Source of the DNA: Archivesica marissinica
Lineage: Eukaryota; Mollusca; Bivalvia; Venerida; Vesicomyidae
Direction of reading: 5' to 3'
Assembly: GCA_014843695.1 (NCBI GenBank)
Contig: CM026397.1
Coordinates: 34,478,596 to 34,542,595, forward strand
DNA: 64,000 nucleotides
Shown: positions 11,486 to 22,318 of the stretch, one piece after another
Layout of the letters: each line of letters starts with the position of its first letter
How positions within the stretch are numbered: position 1 is the stretch's first letter
Program-made: the position numbers and the translations under genes
Notes under the pieces: generated by a model
Seen by the model: only the letters and a program-made list of their open reading frames with translations
What the model was told of the DNA's origin: nothing
Database searches by the model: none

Positions 11486-11870
11486 AGAGTTCGTCAACGA
11501 TGTGATTATGTGAGAGGTTTCGTCAATTAGGCGATTAAGCAACAATAATTGAAGCTTGCAAGCGTACAATGTAAGCCCTTTTTTCGAGATGCATGTCACA
11601 TGCCAAAGCCAAGTAAAGATATATATTCCACTGGAATCAGCGGATCTACCGGAAGATTTCTACACTGGGACTGTCAGCCATCTATAACAAATATACATAA
11701 AAATCACATAAAAATGAAAATAACACATAGATCTAGTTAAATCAATTAACAATTAATGTCCACAACTAAGTCCTTGCCAATTAATAACTTACAAACATTT
11801 CACATCAAATGACATCGTTGACGAAACCTCCAGGGTTGACGAAACCTCTAGTTGACGAAACCTCCGACAC
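11486..11870. repeat. Inverted-repeat element with repeated GACGAAACCTC motif
   Basis: TTCGTCAACGATGT at about 11488 is inverted as ACATCGTTGACGAA at about 11811. GAGGTTTCGTCAA near 11514 is inverted three times as TTGACGAAACCTC in 11816-11867. The 300-bp interior has no recognisable gene. This is probably a small non-autonomous DNA element with partly reiterated ends; no target duplication was identified. Confidence 0.5.
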
Positions 11871-12003
11871 CCTCGGTAGACTGTTCCATATCCTGATTGT
11901 TCTTGGGGAAAAATGAGCTGGCACGGTATTGGTATTTCCTGATTAAATAGTGTAATAGTATATCTATATCATATAACCGGTTGTGACTATATTTTTATAA
12001 GAA

Positions 12004-12249
12004 TTAACCCTTTCAACACCACAGACCTCTATTTATAGGCTTACAAAAAGTGTAGATCCAGATGAGCCGGCTCGTGACGAGCCGTCTCATCAGGATCTGC
12101 ACTTTTTACAAGTATTATTACTAATTTTAGACAAAATTACCCATCTTGATAAATGAACTGGTCCGAATGTAATTTTCTTATTCATTTATTGGTCTACTAA
12201 GAATATCATGGACCAGTCCATGTCAGTTACTTGGTGTTGAAAGAGTTAA
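12004..12249. mobile_element. piggyBac-like MITE (TTAA/CCCTTTCAAC), copy 1
   Basis: TTAA at both ends, then terminal inverted repeats CCCTTTCAACACCA and (as complement) CTCTTTCAACACCA. Inside is a hairpin, GATCCAGATGAGCCGGCTCG paired with its near complement. TTAA target duplication plus CCCT-type termini are hallmarks of the piggyBac superfamily; no transposase is encoded. Confidence 0.85.
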
Positions 12250-12435
12250 AGTTTAAACTTACCGCAAGTTGTTTCCCGCTGTGATACTGTATCATGCCGC
12301 CAATGACGTCACATCCAATCGCAAACCTCTGGTTGTCATAGCTGCGAGATGTATTGTTGTAATCCTCATATTGACTCATGTTATCTTCCTGTCTGTCTGG
12401 AGTACATAACGGTCAGTGAGAAACAGTAAACAGAC

Positions 12436-12715
12436 GGATCTACAGTCCAGTGGTAACACGCTGGACTGGTAATCCAGGGATCGTAGGTTCGATCCCCCAT
12501 CTGACTCTAATAAAATTAACAGTCTTTCAGATGGGACGTTAAACCGAGGTCTCGTGTCGTTGCTTTACACCGTGCACGTAAAAGAACCAGAGGAGACTCT
12601 GGAATGGGTCTCTGTCTGTATCATTGCACTATCCTCCAAAAATCTAAAATGACTAATCTCTTCAGGTGTCGCTCATATGGGCAACTGGTAGCGACAATAA
12701 ATAAACGTAAAACAC
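12436..12715 (+). mobile_element. SINE family A, full length with 13-bp target duplication
   Basis: Flanked by ACAGTAAACAGAC at 12423-12435 and 12716-12728, a perfect target-site duplication. tRNA-like head: A box region CAGTCCAGTGGTAACACGC, anticodon stem-loop CTGGACTGGTAATCCAG with a Thr-type GGT triplet, B box GGTTCGATCCC. The body and a tail with the hairpin pair GTCGCT/AGCGAC follow, then AATAAACGTAAAACAC. This is the reference copy for family A in the window. Confidence 0.93.
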
Positions 12716-12771
12716 ACAGTAAACAGACACAATAAGAAATTAAATAAATTGATTTACATTACTTTTTTGTA

Positions 12772-12890
12772 TTTAAGTTTATTTATCGTCGCTACCGGTT
12801 GCCCATTTGAGTGACGAACAGTTTACATGGGCTGGCTCCGGCGGTTAACCAGTACTTGGTGCACCAACTGCCAACTTTTTCATATAAAGA
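12772..12890 (-). mobile_element. SINE family D, 5'-truncated (tail type 1)
   Basis: Minus-strand copy with the family A-like tail (TCGTCGCTACCGGTTGCCCA on the plus strand), then GGCGGTTAACCAGTACTTGG and CCAACTGCCAACTTTTTCAT from the family D body. The tRNA-Ser-like head is lost. Confidence 0.8.
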
Positions 12891-13093
12891 GACCAGCAGC
12901 CTCGAGGTTATAAAACTTTCTCCAATCTCAAACTCAAGCTTCTGATTGGTTCTGCTGGGTGTAAACCTCAGACTCAACCAATCAAATTCCTTTTGGTTCT
13001 GCTGGGTGTAAAACTCAGACTCAACCAATCAAATTCCTTGAGTTAGACCACGTGACCATCAATGATGATAGTGTTGTATTCATTACTAATATA

Positions 13094-13700
13094 CAGGGCA
13101 GGGCGTTCACTAGACTTTGAAACTCAATGAGGTCAAAATCTCAAGAGTCAAACAGGAATTTTCAAGAGTCAAGCTGGAATTTTCAAGAGTCAAATATATG
13201 CATGTTGGTACTTTACGTACATGTAATTTTTGTAGGTTTGTGCTACCACTGTTAGCGAAGGGATTTTTCTTTTTAGCATCTCTACACCAAGTACAATACA
13301 ACAGAATCTGATCATCAGTTTGTTTCATTTCCAGCCACTCAAATTCATTAAGCCACTCAGATCTGAATTTTCTTTTCACTTTAGACTTAGGAGTGTCACA
13401 GTCTACTTTATGGCGTTTAGGTGTCCCAGGTTCACTAACACTAAGCTTACGTTTGCTGGGTGTGCCAATTCCTAAGTGACTAAGGCTTTTCTGAACCAGA
13501 TTTAAGTTCTAAAACTGATACTATTTAATTTCTTGTCTCCGATCTGATTGAAAATATAACTAAGAAATATTTGATGACGCATGACCGATCAACGCCCCGG
13601 GTCAAAGTTGACTCTCAGGGCATTTTCACAGAGTCAAACATGCGTCTTTATCAATGTTCGTGCCTCAAAACCCGGGAGCTCGGGTCAAATGAACGCCCTG
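13094..13700 (-). mobile_element. Non-autonomous hAT element carrying a zinc-finger fragment
   Basis: The ends are CAGGGCAGGGCGTTCA and the complement of TGAACGCCCTG, i.e. CAGGGCGTTCA termini. AATATA directly abuts both ends (13088-13093 and 13701-13706). The interior encodes part of the N-terminal zinc-finger region of a hAT-type transposase on the minus strand, but nothing recognisable of the catalytic domain. It is a deletion derivative. Confidence 0.75.
13110..13515 (-). pseudogene. hAT/ZNF862-like TTF-type zinc-finger fragment
   Basis: An open frame follows a TTTTAG acceptor-like site at about 13516. After a basic, TPKR-rich stretch (GTPSKRKLSVSEPGTPKRHK) it reads KRKFRSEWLNEFEWLEM, then LLYCTWCRDAKKKNPFA. 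The pattern RKFxxEWLxxFxWL followed by CxxC with a K-rich N-F stretch is the opening of the TTF-type zinc finger found in hAT transposases and the related ZNF862-like proteins. The finger is cut short after NLQKLHVR; the rest reads through an ENSSLTLENSCLTL repeat made by a reiterated 21-bp segment. The catalytic region is absent, so this is a remnant. Confidence 0.7.
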
Positions 13701-15012
13701 AATATATAAAACTAGCAACAGGTGTCATTGCACATAGTTTGCTATAATAATAATAATAAGATAGCAATAATAAATAAGCTTACTATTGAGTATTGGTAAG
13801 AACGTAGAGTAGATCAGTAGTGTTAGGTTCACATATCTGTGATATAATACAGATTACAGAACAACCTAGCAAAGTAAACAGAGTATGTCGAAGGTAGTAT
13901 ATTGACAAAATACGCTAAACCGGTGATTTTATAACGAACGGTTTTAATGTTTGTTTACCTGTTTATAAGAATCTGGGTCAAGACGGTGTCCAAACCGTGT
14001 TTCCAAGAGTGTCATTCAGCAGGGTCTCAGGTCGTTTCGCCCTAAATACATGTTCGCACCGGGTCGTTTCGCACTGGGTCATTTCGCCCTATAGATAGTA
14101 GGTAACGGTGGTATGGTGGGTAGTTTCGCCCCAAAGTCAATATTTTATCTCCAGAAGTGACAAGCTATGTATATATTGTCAAAATGTTCCAGTGTAAATA
14201 TGATTTTATGTCCACTGCTAATACGGGTGTTATAATTCTGTATACTGTAATATGCCAATGTTTCGTTTTCTATTTCAGGTTGGAGCATGCAATTTGTGAC
14301 AGCCTAGCGAGATGAAACTATTGCAATGTTGACTGCATAATTAGTACACTTAGTTAAATATAATACATTTTCCGGCCATGTATGTGAAATTGAATATAAT
14401 TAATGAAGCTCCACAATGTTTATGAATGATAATATTACTATTGCAACTTAGTGTATTATTACAGTATAATGTGATGTTTTGTGCCAATATGTCTCTTATC
14501 ATTCTATTCAGAATTCAATGCAATATATTTTAGTTGGCATTAACACACAATAATTATGTTCATAACATGTACTTTTAATACGATTGTTTAAATGTGTTGT
14601 GTTGTATTGTACGTACATAGATGATAATTAATAAAGATGAAAACAACCGGTATCGATATTGATTGTCTGATGATGTATGTGCTTAATTACCCTCGACGTC
14701 GGCGAAATTGATTGTATATAATAAGGTACACTTTAAAAGAAATGTAAAACACTGAAGAGTGTATAATTAAATGAAAGTTTAATCCCTTTGCGGTGTCATT
14801 AATGTGACCGTGTTTCCAGAATGTTTGATTATCTGTGAATTTAAGTGCACGGTAAGCCCTAATTATTCGGCGGTTTTCCTTAAGATGGCGTGTTTATAAT
14901 TGTGCTGACAATAAATATAATTTCGCACATAGTATTAAGTGACAATTATACATTATTACTCAAATTCATGGCACGACCATATATACCCCTTCCAGTATTA
15001 GGTAACTCACAC

Positions 15013-15064
15013 TAGTCGCCCAAATGCATTTATGCGGTGGCGACTTTAAATAAACTTATATAGC
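15013..15064 (+). mobile_element. Tiny SINE-tail insertion with 14-bp target duplication
   Basis: Fifty-two bases resembling only the family A/D 3' tail (AGTCGCCCAAATGCATTTAT, then GGTGGCGACTTTAAATAAAC). They are bracketed by TAGGTAACTCACAC at 14999-15012 and 15065-15078. The length and perfect duplication suggest a severely 5'-truncated target-primed reverse transcription product. It sits immediately upstream of the first recognised transposase exon, beside its splice acceptor. Confidence 0.65.
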
Positions 15065-15080
15065 TAGGTAACTCACACAG

Positions 15081-16991
15081 ACGGATATTTGAGATGGTTC
15101 ATTGATGGGACATTTAAGGTACGAAAACGTAATGATAAACTATTTAATCATTCGAATAATCAATCAGCGAATCAATCATGTCCACAGTATGTATATCCAT
15201 CCTTCCTAATCACATGTATTGTATTGTTATTCAGATCGTCAAGGAACCATTCAAGCAGCTGATGTCTGTGCACGCCTTTGTTCAGGTCGGTGGCATCCAG
15301 AAGCAGTTCGCACTTGTCTTCGCCCTGATGTCGCGGAGACAGAAATCAGATTACGTGAAGGTATAATTGGTCATGCCATCACCCTCAAATTTATAACATA
15401 TTTTTTTTATTTTATACTTTATTTATTTTACAACGATTGCGAAGCAAGTTTGAACAACTTATATTAATCACTCTCGTTGGCTCGGATGTAAGCGTATTCA
15501 TGTGTGAGGAAACCGGAGTACCCGGAGAAAACCCACCTGTCCGATCTGGCGACCAGCGTACCATCTCACATACTTCCCTGTCCGAGGATCGAACCAGTGC
15601 GAACATATTGAATGATTATCAATAAAAAGTCATGATCGATGTATTGTGTGTATATGTATTTATTAACTATTTTACTGCAAATGTATTTCAGGTTTTCCAG
15701 TCGCTGAAGGACATCATGCCACAGACAACCGTGGAGTCGTTCGTGCTCGATTTTGAGCGAGGTGAGTATATAAAAGAAACACTGATATTTGTGTGTTTTA
15801 CGTTTATTTTGGAGGATAGTGCATGTGACAGACAGATACCCATTCCAGAGTCTCTACTGGTTATTTTACGTCCACGCTGCATAGCACCGACACGAGACCT
15901 CGGTTTAACGTTCCATCTGAAAGACTGTTAATTTTATTAGGGTCAGACGGGGGATTGAACCTGCGATCCCTGGATTACCAGGGATTGAACATGCGATCCC
16001 TGGATTACCAGTCCAGCGTGTTACCACTGGACTAGAGATCCGAGTGTATATTTTCATTACAACCATTAAAGCATTATATATGTTTAATTACAGCTGCGTG
16101 GCAAGCGTTGGAAGAGGTGTTCCCGGGAGTGCCAACGAAGGGGTGCGTCTTCCACTGGACACAGGCGGTGTGGCGACACGTCCAGGAGTACGGTCTTGTG
16201 CCCACCTACAGGCAGAGGAAGACCACCCACCAGTTTGTGAGCCAGCTTCTGTCTCTCCCGTTCCTTCCCGGTGCCCACATCCCACCGACATTCGACTCAC
16301 TTCGTGTTAGGGCGAACACCGATGCGCTAAAGGTATAAAATGCATCCATATTGGTTACTTAAATTTGGCAACTATAATTTAATTGTAAATTATCAAAATT
16401 AAATATTACTACATGTACGTATATGGGATCGTGTAATTAATTATTATCATAATATTTAATTTCTTTCTCACTTTCAGATGTTGGTGACATATATTCAGCG
16501 CCAGTGGATCGCCAGCGTGACGTTCCCGCCCGCTTCCTGGTCAGTCTGCCGTCATACAGTCCGAACCAACAACGACGTCGAAGGTAGGTGTTATGTATGT
16601 AGTTGTACATGAATATCAAGATGTTTGTATATGTAATTGATTACACATCCACGTAAACCAAGCTCAACATATTATTTGCTTACGTTAATACTATAATTTA
16701 TTTCGTTTTCCAGGATGGCACTACCGGATGAACAATCGCGCAGGACAGGTCGGTGTCGGTTTTTACGTTCTGGTGCCACTGCTGAGACGGGAAGCTGAAC
16801 TGGTTGCGAGCAACATCGATGCCGGGGACCTTGCGCGAGATATGCGACCAACGACTGCTAGGTTGGACGCCCACCTCAAGGACGCTTGGGACCAATACAT
16901 GGCGAATGAGACAACAACGTCCACTTTCCTACGCCGCTGTGCCCACTTGTACCGTCCACCAACTGACGTTGTCTCAGTACACCAGGAGTGA
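15081..16991 (+). CDS. MULE transposase, catalytic core and C-terminus (six exons)
   Basis: Predicted exons are 15081-15118, 15235-15360, 15692-15761, 16094-16332, 16478-16583 and 16714-16991, ending at TGA. All inner junctions are GT-AG and the reading phase is continuous through every junction. In order the protein has GYLRWFIDGTFK (first catalytic D), KEPFKQLMSVHAFVQVG, FVLDFERAAWQALEEV (second D), the CxxH motif in KGCVFHWTQAVWR, and RTNNDVEGWHYRMNNRAG (catalytic E). This is the D-D-CxxH-E layout of MULE transposases, which cut and paste DNA flanked by the matching inverted repeats. No frameshift or stop interrupts the 285 or so codons. N-terminal DNA-binding exons were not identified, so the gene may be incomplete. 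Two introns are swollen by SINEs on the opposite strand. Confidence 0.88.
15399..15604 (-). mobile_element. V-SINE in a transposase intron
   Basis: Reverse-oriented V-SINE: tail complement AACTTATATTAATCACTCTC, V core complement GGAAACCGGAGTACCCGGAG, and the end of the tRNA-like head (GGATCGAACC, complement of the B box). The 5' part of the head is missing. It lies within the intron 15361-15691. Confidence 0.88.
15794..16044 (-). mobile_element. SINE family A in a transposase intron
   Basis: Minus-strand copy within intron 15762-16093. The tail hairpin and adjacent ~60 bases are deleted, so AAACACACAAAT-type tail sequence joins the body directly. The tRNA-like head is present, with an internal ~30-bp duplication (GATTGAACCTGCGATCCCTG and GATTGAACATGCGATCCCTG). 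Confidence 0.88.
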
Positions 16992-17042
16992 GGAAGACTG
17001 TATATATATGTGTGTATCAGAATGTCTATGTATGCATGTATG

Positions 17043-17410
17043 TTGTGTCTGTTAGTGGCGTTACGCGTACTTAATCGCGTGCCAGTTTGGGCGTGGTTTG
17101 TACGCTGTGTCTGTAATGACCATAATTGCAAGTTCTTGTTTTTCAGATTTAGATAGATCATGTTACCGACACAGACGAAGAGAACGGACCTTTTTAGGGC
17201 CAACTATTTTTGTATATATGTGTGTGTATCATAATGTATGCATGTATGTATCATAATGTTTATATGTATGTACGATCGCGCATAGCAAATTATGTCTGTT
17301 AGTGGCATACGCGTACTTAATCGCGTGCCAGTTTGGGCGTGGTTTGTACGCTGTGTCTGTAATGACCATAATTGCAAGTTCTTGTTTTTCAGATTTAGAT
17401 AGATCATGTG
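17043..17410. repeat. Imperfect direct duplication (~120 bp) downstream of the transposase
   Basis: About 120 bp beginning TGTCTGTTAGTGGC and including CGCGTGCCAGTTTGGGCGTG and TTTTTCAGATTTAGATAGATC occurs at about 17048-17163 and again at about 17293-17410. GT-rich TATATGTGTGTATCA sequence lies between. It lies between the transposase stop and the right terminal repeat. Confidence 0.85.
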
Positions 17411-17879
17411 ATAATCCGAAGCATATGTGTGTGCGTGCTTGTGCGTCAGAATGTATATATGTATGTACCATCGAGCATAGATAATGTGATAATCAGAATT
17501 TTAAGTGAGTTTCCATTTCAGTGAAGATGTTACCGACACAGACAAAGAGAACGGCTATTTTTGGCTGGCTTAATGATGTGCAATATATATACGTCTTATT
17601 CGGCAAATTAATATGATATACATTGTACATCATCCTGTTACACCTCCTCGTGGTGCCAGCTGGTAACATGGTTTCATTTCACTACATTGTTATATGAAAC
17701 CGTGGCTGACGTGACGGGCAATATTATATATTGAATATTATATATAAATATAATATTTAGGGCGAATCGACCCGGGGCGAACGTGTAACTAGGGCGAAAC
17801 AACTCATAGTGCGAATAGGTATTTAGGGCGAAACGACCCGGGACCTTCGGCAGTCTTCGGAGTTTATGCACACCGGTAC

Positions 17880-20700
17880 AGGTCAGACACCGCTATTGCA
17901 ATTTCCATAGGTCACCATTATAACATACAGTGCCATTATATTTTCCCCCAAAATAGTTTGGCACAAAAGACAGTAGTTTTCAACAGACTGGCCTTTGAGC
18001 CACAGGAAAATGTCAAATTTCAATGGGGTTGACCGATTGCGGTTTTTTAAATTTCCCACTAAAGGCACCCACCCCCTACTCTGAAGGTAATTTAGTGGTG
18101 AATGTTGCACTGACACCTGCATTTATAATATGCTGTTTATTTGTCACCATAGTGTCTGTAAATATTTTAAAATATTCCAAAATGCAGCTCATATATTGTA
18201 TTTTAATATTTAGAAGTCATGTTCACTATTTGTGACAATACCTACTCAGCCAATCAGTTCATGTATCAATAACTCTTAAGGGCTTCCCTACACTTTTTCA
18301 ACCAATCCCAGACCACTATATCAATAACACCGTCTGACCTAAAGACAATTTTATTTTGCGTTTCATTTAAATTACAATAAACATTTCTGCACATAAATAT
18401 GACTTTCTTATGTCTTCCACATCACCATTGCACAGCACATGCCTTCAAATGGGACACTATGCAGTGTGCTTAACATAGACTGTTGGCCATTTTAGCAATA
18501 GAACTCTAAATAAGACATTTATAATGTCGTCACATATTAATCTTTACACTAACAGTGTAATATTTCTCATGAATATATGAAATAATGTCTGCCTGAGACA
18601 GACATACCACATTTATAGTATTAGATAAGACATGGTGGTGATCAGGGACCATTATTTTACCCCACCCCCTGCAAAACAAGGGTTTTTTTGAAGAATGGAA
18701 CTAAATCTTGCACCAGGAAGCTACTGAAAGGAAATAATTATTTGCATGGAGCAGAAAAAATGTCACACAGACAAAAAGGAAGACAACAAACATGGAAAAT
18801 GATGGTCATTACAAATGCTGAGTGGGTCAGGCAGCTTACTGTAGGTCACATGACAGTAAGAAATGGCAGAAAAGTAATTACAAGATGCATTTAACTTCAG
18901 ATAGTGTGTCTTGAACAAGCACTGTATGAGGTCTACAACTATGTACTGCCACTTGAAATATGACATTTCATCTTAGGGAGGTGAAGTTTGTTGTAAATAT
19001 TAATAAATAACTGAAATATAACCACTCAAAAGCAATGCATATGCATATTTGTGCCATATATTTTACTGAAATTCTTTTTGTGAGGCCCTTGGTAGCTACT
19101 GGAACCAATTGCAAGCTTGTTTCAATTGAACAACACTATTTCCTAATGAAAAAAGCAAATTTAACCACAACATACTCACACGGAAGGACACAGATATCAA
19201 TTATAAAGTATTAACACTAATAAAGGGAGGTAATTTGAACACACCAGCCTGCTTATAGGTTCCTATATGCTATTATTTACTCAGTACAATGAATTATTTA
19301 TCATTTTTGGGTTCATTTGATATCAGACAATGTAAAATGACCACTTTTCATTATTTAACTGCATTCACATTGGGCTTATTGTTAGGCATAATAGGCATCG
19401 TTAGTGAAGTTTCAATGAATCAAATCCAATGTTGTGGGTCTGAAACAGCATAGTAATTATTATCAACAGTAATTAGAATGAAAGTTCCCTGGAAAATTGC
19501 ACCACAATAAGTACTGCGAAGGAAACCGACAAATTTTAACCAGCGCACATGGAACCTAGGTGACAGAATTTGCGACATATGTCGCTGAAGCCATTTATTG
19601 ACTCGCGGCTATGTGAAGAACTGCATTTCTCCAGGCCCTACTGTTGTATGTATTAGAAACCCCTTTGAATTATTAGTTAAGCTTAAAATGGTTCTCAATG
19701 TACACCATGAAGTAATTCCCAACTTGATAAACTAGTATATGGGATTCAGATGTTGCAAATATCTCAGCACAGTCTTTGTATCACAGAGAATAAGGACTAA
19801 TCTTCATTGTAATCAATACATAAACACCTCAGAAATATGTTATGTAACACCCTGTCTGGGCTCATATTGCATAGCTACCTATTGTTTCCAGCACTCACAC
19901 ATTCAAATCAAGCTGTAAATTGAAAACAAGCCTCTCCCAGGCAGCATTTTGTTGTGTAGTATTTTTTAAATAACATCATTCTTTACAGTGTCCTTTACAT
20001 TATCATACGAGGTTACGGTGACCTAGTGATGACCTACTCCAGTCAACAGATAAACAGCTTCAAACGATGGCAATAATAATGGCGAAATTAATACAACGGG
20101 AAGTAACCGTAAACGAAAGATAATTTGGTAACACGGGAAGTAACTCCTCACCGCTGTTTACAATGATCATTATGTACTGGCTATATATCCATCATACAAC
20201 CATAGTCCTATATCTACATAGATATTTGTTTCCTGTTATTTCGAGGTCTTATCGTTAAAGCTCATTTCTGACCAATATGTTGATGCTTTTCGGACATGAA
20301 CGGTAAGAATAATCCTAAATATAGATCTATATTAAGAACGTTTAAACTAATATTGTCTTATGTACCGTTGTGCATATCATATAGGCCTATAGCTGTTTGA
20401 AGTCGACTTTTTCTGCGCAGTCTTCACAAAGAAATCCGAATGAGTTATTTGTTAGTACATTTCATGCGTATGAACAATTGGATATTGAACGAAATTTTAT
20501 TTGGTTCACCGTAATGGCACGGAGATAATTTATATCTTGTAAACAATTTCGTCTAATGATTTCTATTCTTGACCTTGTAATAACCAACAACCACAGACGT
20601 CATAGAGGCAAACATGGCTACGGTACTGATTATACATATTAATTGCTGATCAGATTTTTGATTGCCGATGTCTGTCATAACTTCAGAGCAGCACATAGCT
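17880..20700. other. AT-rich stretch without recognised genes or repeats
   Basis: I found no convincing exon, RNA gene or known repeat here on either strand. The open frames are short (under 80 codons) and resemble no family I recognise. A run of short palindromes such as TTGCGACATATGTCGC (about 19570) is the only local structure noted. Confidence 0.6.
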
Positions 20701-20711
20701 CAGGGTCGTGC

Positions 20712-20993
20712 GTTTTTACGTTTATTTATCGTCGCTACCGGTTGCACATATGAGCGACGCCTCCTGAAGAGATTAGTTATTTTAGATTTTGGAGGATAGT
20801 GCATGATACAGACAGAGACCCATTACAGAGTCTCCTCTGGTTCTTTTACGTGCACGGTGTAAAGCACTGACATGAGACCTCGGTTTAACGTCCCATCTGA
20901 AAGACTGTTAATTTTATTAGGGTCAGACGGGGGATCGAACCTGCGATCCCTGGAATACCAGTCCAGCATGTTACCACTGGACTACATATCCGT
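20712..20993 (-). mobile_element. SINE family A, near full length
   Basis: Tail complement CGTTTATTTATCGTCGCTAC, hairpin GCACATATGAGCGAC, body, and tRNA-like head ending in GTAGTCCAGTGGTAACATGC on the minus strand with B box complement GGGATCGAACC. Differs from the 12436 copy by scattered substitutions. Confidence 0.9.
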
Positions 20994-21092
20994 CAGCCTA
21001 TAGCAGTCTAGACTCGTTCGTCCTCCTTATATACTTAAAACATGCTACTTTAAATTGTAGCTTTGATGATCATTTTATCTTCTTATCTTATT

Positions 21093-21560
21093 GGCTGTCC
21101 GATTAGCGCAGTGGTTAGTGCACTCGCTTATCACCAATGCAACCCTGGTTCGATCCTCGGACCGCGAAATATGTGAGATAGTATGGTTGTCGCCAGATCA
21201 GACAGGTGGGTTTTCTTCGGGTACTCCGGTTTCCTCCCACACGAATGACCACATATACGCTTTCATCGGCGCCAACGAGAGTGATTAACCCTTTCAACCC
21301 CAAGTAACTGACATGGACTAGTCCATGATATTTTTAGACCAATAAATTAATAACAAAATTACATTTGGATCAGTTCATTTATCAAAATGGGTAATTTTAT
21401 CTAAAAATAGTAATAATTATTACTGGCAAAAAAGTGCAGATCCTGATGAGATCCCATCTGGATCTACACTTTTCATAAGCCTATTTAGAGGCCTGTGGGG
21501 TTGAAAGGGTTAATATAAGTTGTTAAAACTTGCTTCGCAATCGTTGTACAATAAATAAAG
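21093..21560 (+). mobile_element. V-SINE split by a TTAA MITE
   Basis: The head (GATTAGCGCAGTGGTTAG), B box (GGTTCGATCC) and V core (TTCGGGTACTCCGGTTTCC) lie in 21093-21284. The tail resumes at 21514 with TATAAGTTGTTAAAACTTGC. The intervening 21285-21513 is a MITE. Other V-SINE copies, which read GAGTGATTAATATAAGTTG uninterrupted, give the exact empty site. Confidence 0.92.
21285..21513. mobile_element. piggyBac-like MITE, copy 2, inserted in a V-SINE
   Basis: TTAA at both boundaries with termini CCCTTTCAACCCCA and its complement. Compared with intact V-SINEs the insertion duplicated exactly TTAA. The central palindrome is shorter than in other copies (GATGAGATCCCATC). Confidence 0.93.
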
Positions 21561-21722
21561 TATACACGTTTTGACTATTTCCAGACTGTGTCTGTCAGTT
21601 ATAGTTCTAGAGTTTAATGCAAAGATTAACACATATACAACTATGTGCTAGTATAGGCGATTGACAAGGCAATGCTCATTTTAAAAACTGACGAAACTAT
21701 CCATGTATTCCTCTAATATGAA

Positions 21723-21905
21723 GTCGTGATAGCGTGTTCGCTTCAGATGCGAAATGCGGCCCGAAGTTCGAGCTCCGCTAGAGCCGTTACGATCGTGACC
21801 GTAGGCAATATACTTAAATTCCACATTGTCTCCTCTCTCTCCCTCTCTCTCTCCCCCCCTCTCTCTCTCTCCCTCTCTCTCTCTCCCTCTCTCTCTCCCT
21901 CTAGG

Positions 21906-21944
<39 letters not shown>

Positions 21945-22036
21945 TCTCTATCTCTATCTCTCTCCCTCGTGGCGATGGATTCCATCAGGAATGAAGTCTC
22001 GACGGTGATTAATATAAGTTGTAAGAACTACCACTG
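21723..22036 (+). mobile_element. SINE family C with CT microsatellite expansion
   Basis: Head GTCGTGATAGCG with B box AAGTTCGAGCTCC, body TAGGCAATATACTTAAATTCC, GATTCCATCAGGAATGAAGT, and tail GGTGATTAATATAAGTTGTA. The usual CTTCTCTCTCCCTC segment has expanded to about 145 bp of (CT)n, 21825-21968. The 3' end is cut and followed by CACTGCGCTATCACGAC, the complement of a family C head start, so an inverted partner begins there. Confidence 0.85.
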
Positions 22037-22318
22037 CGCTATCACGACGTCCACGGAAGTTATTAGCATGAACAGCGTACGTTGAAGTTCATGACAACGA
22101 TCATTACAGAATAATTGATTATCTGCATGCAACTACACGTGTCTGTTGTTAATGGGTCTTGTTGTTAACTGGCGATACGCTATGTAGCATCTGATTTGGC
22201 CGTTCGGCATTATCATCGACGTAGAAATGGAGAACTCACCAACGCACGAACTTTTAAACACAATAGAAGAAGCCCCTACGGATATTATTTGGCTGTCCCT
22301 GAATGCCTACCATTACTT

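Larger units (their letters stand above)
14023..17845 (+). mobile_element. Mutator-like (MULE) DNA transposon, 3.8 kb
   Basis: Left end GGTCTCAGGTCGTTTCGCCC and right end, as complement, GGTCCCGGGTCGTTTCGCCC; the match continues through TAAATAC and more weakly for about 80 bp. It is directly flanked by TTCAGCAG (14015-14022) and TTCGGCAG (17846-17853), an 8-bp target duplication with one mismatch; MULEs make 8-11-bp duplications. It holds the transposase exons at 15081-16991 and two SINEs within introns. 14110-15000 is AT-rich and I could not recognise N-terminal exons in it. Confidence 0.85.

Noticed and set aside
18688..18894. 68-codon open frame, possible small gene
   Set aside because: No family resemblance, no splice context, and length expected by chance.
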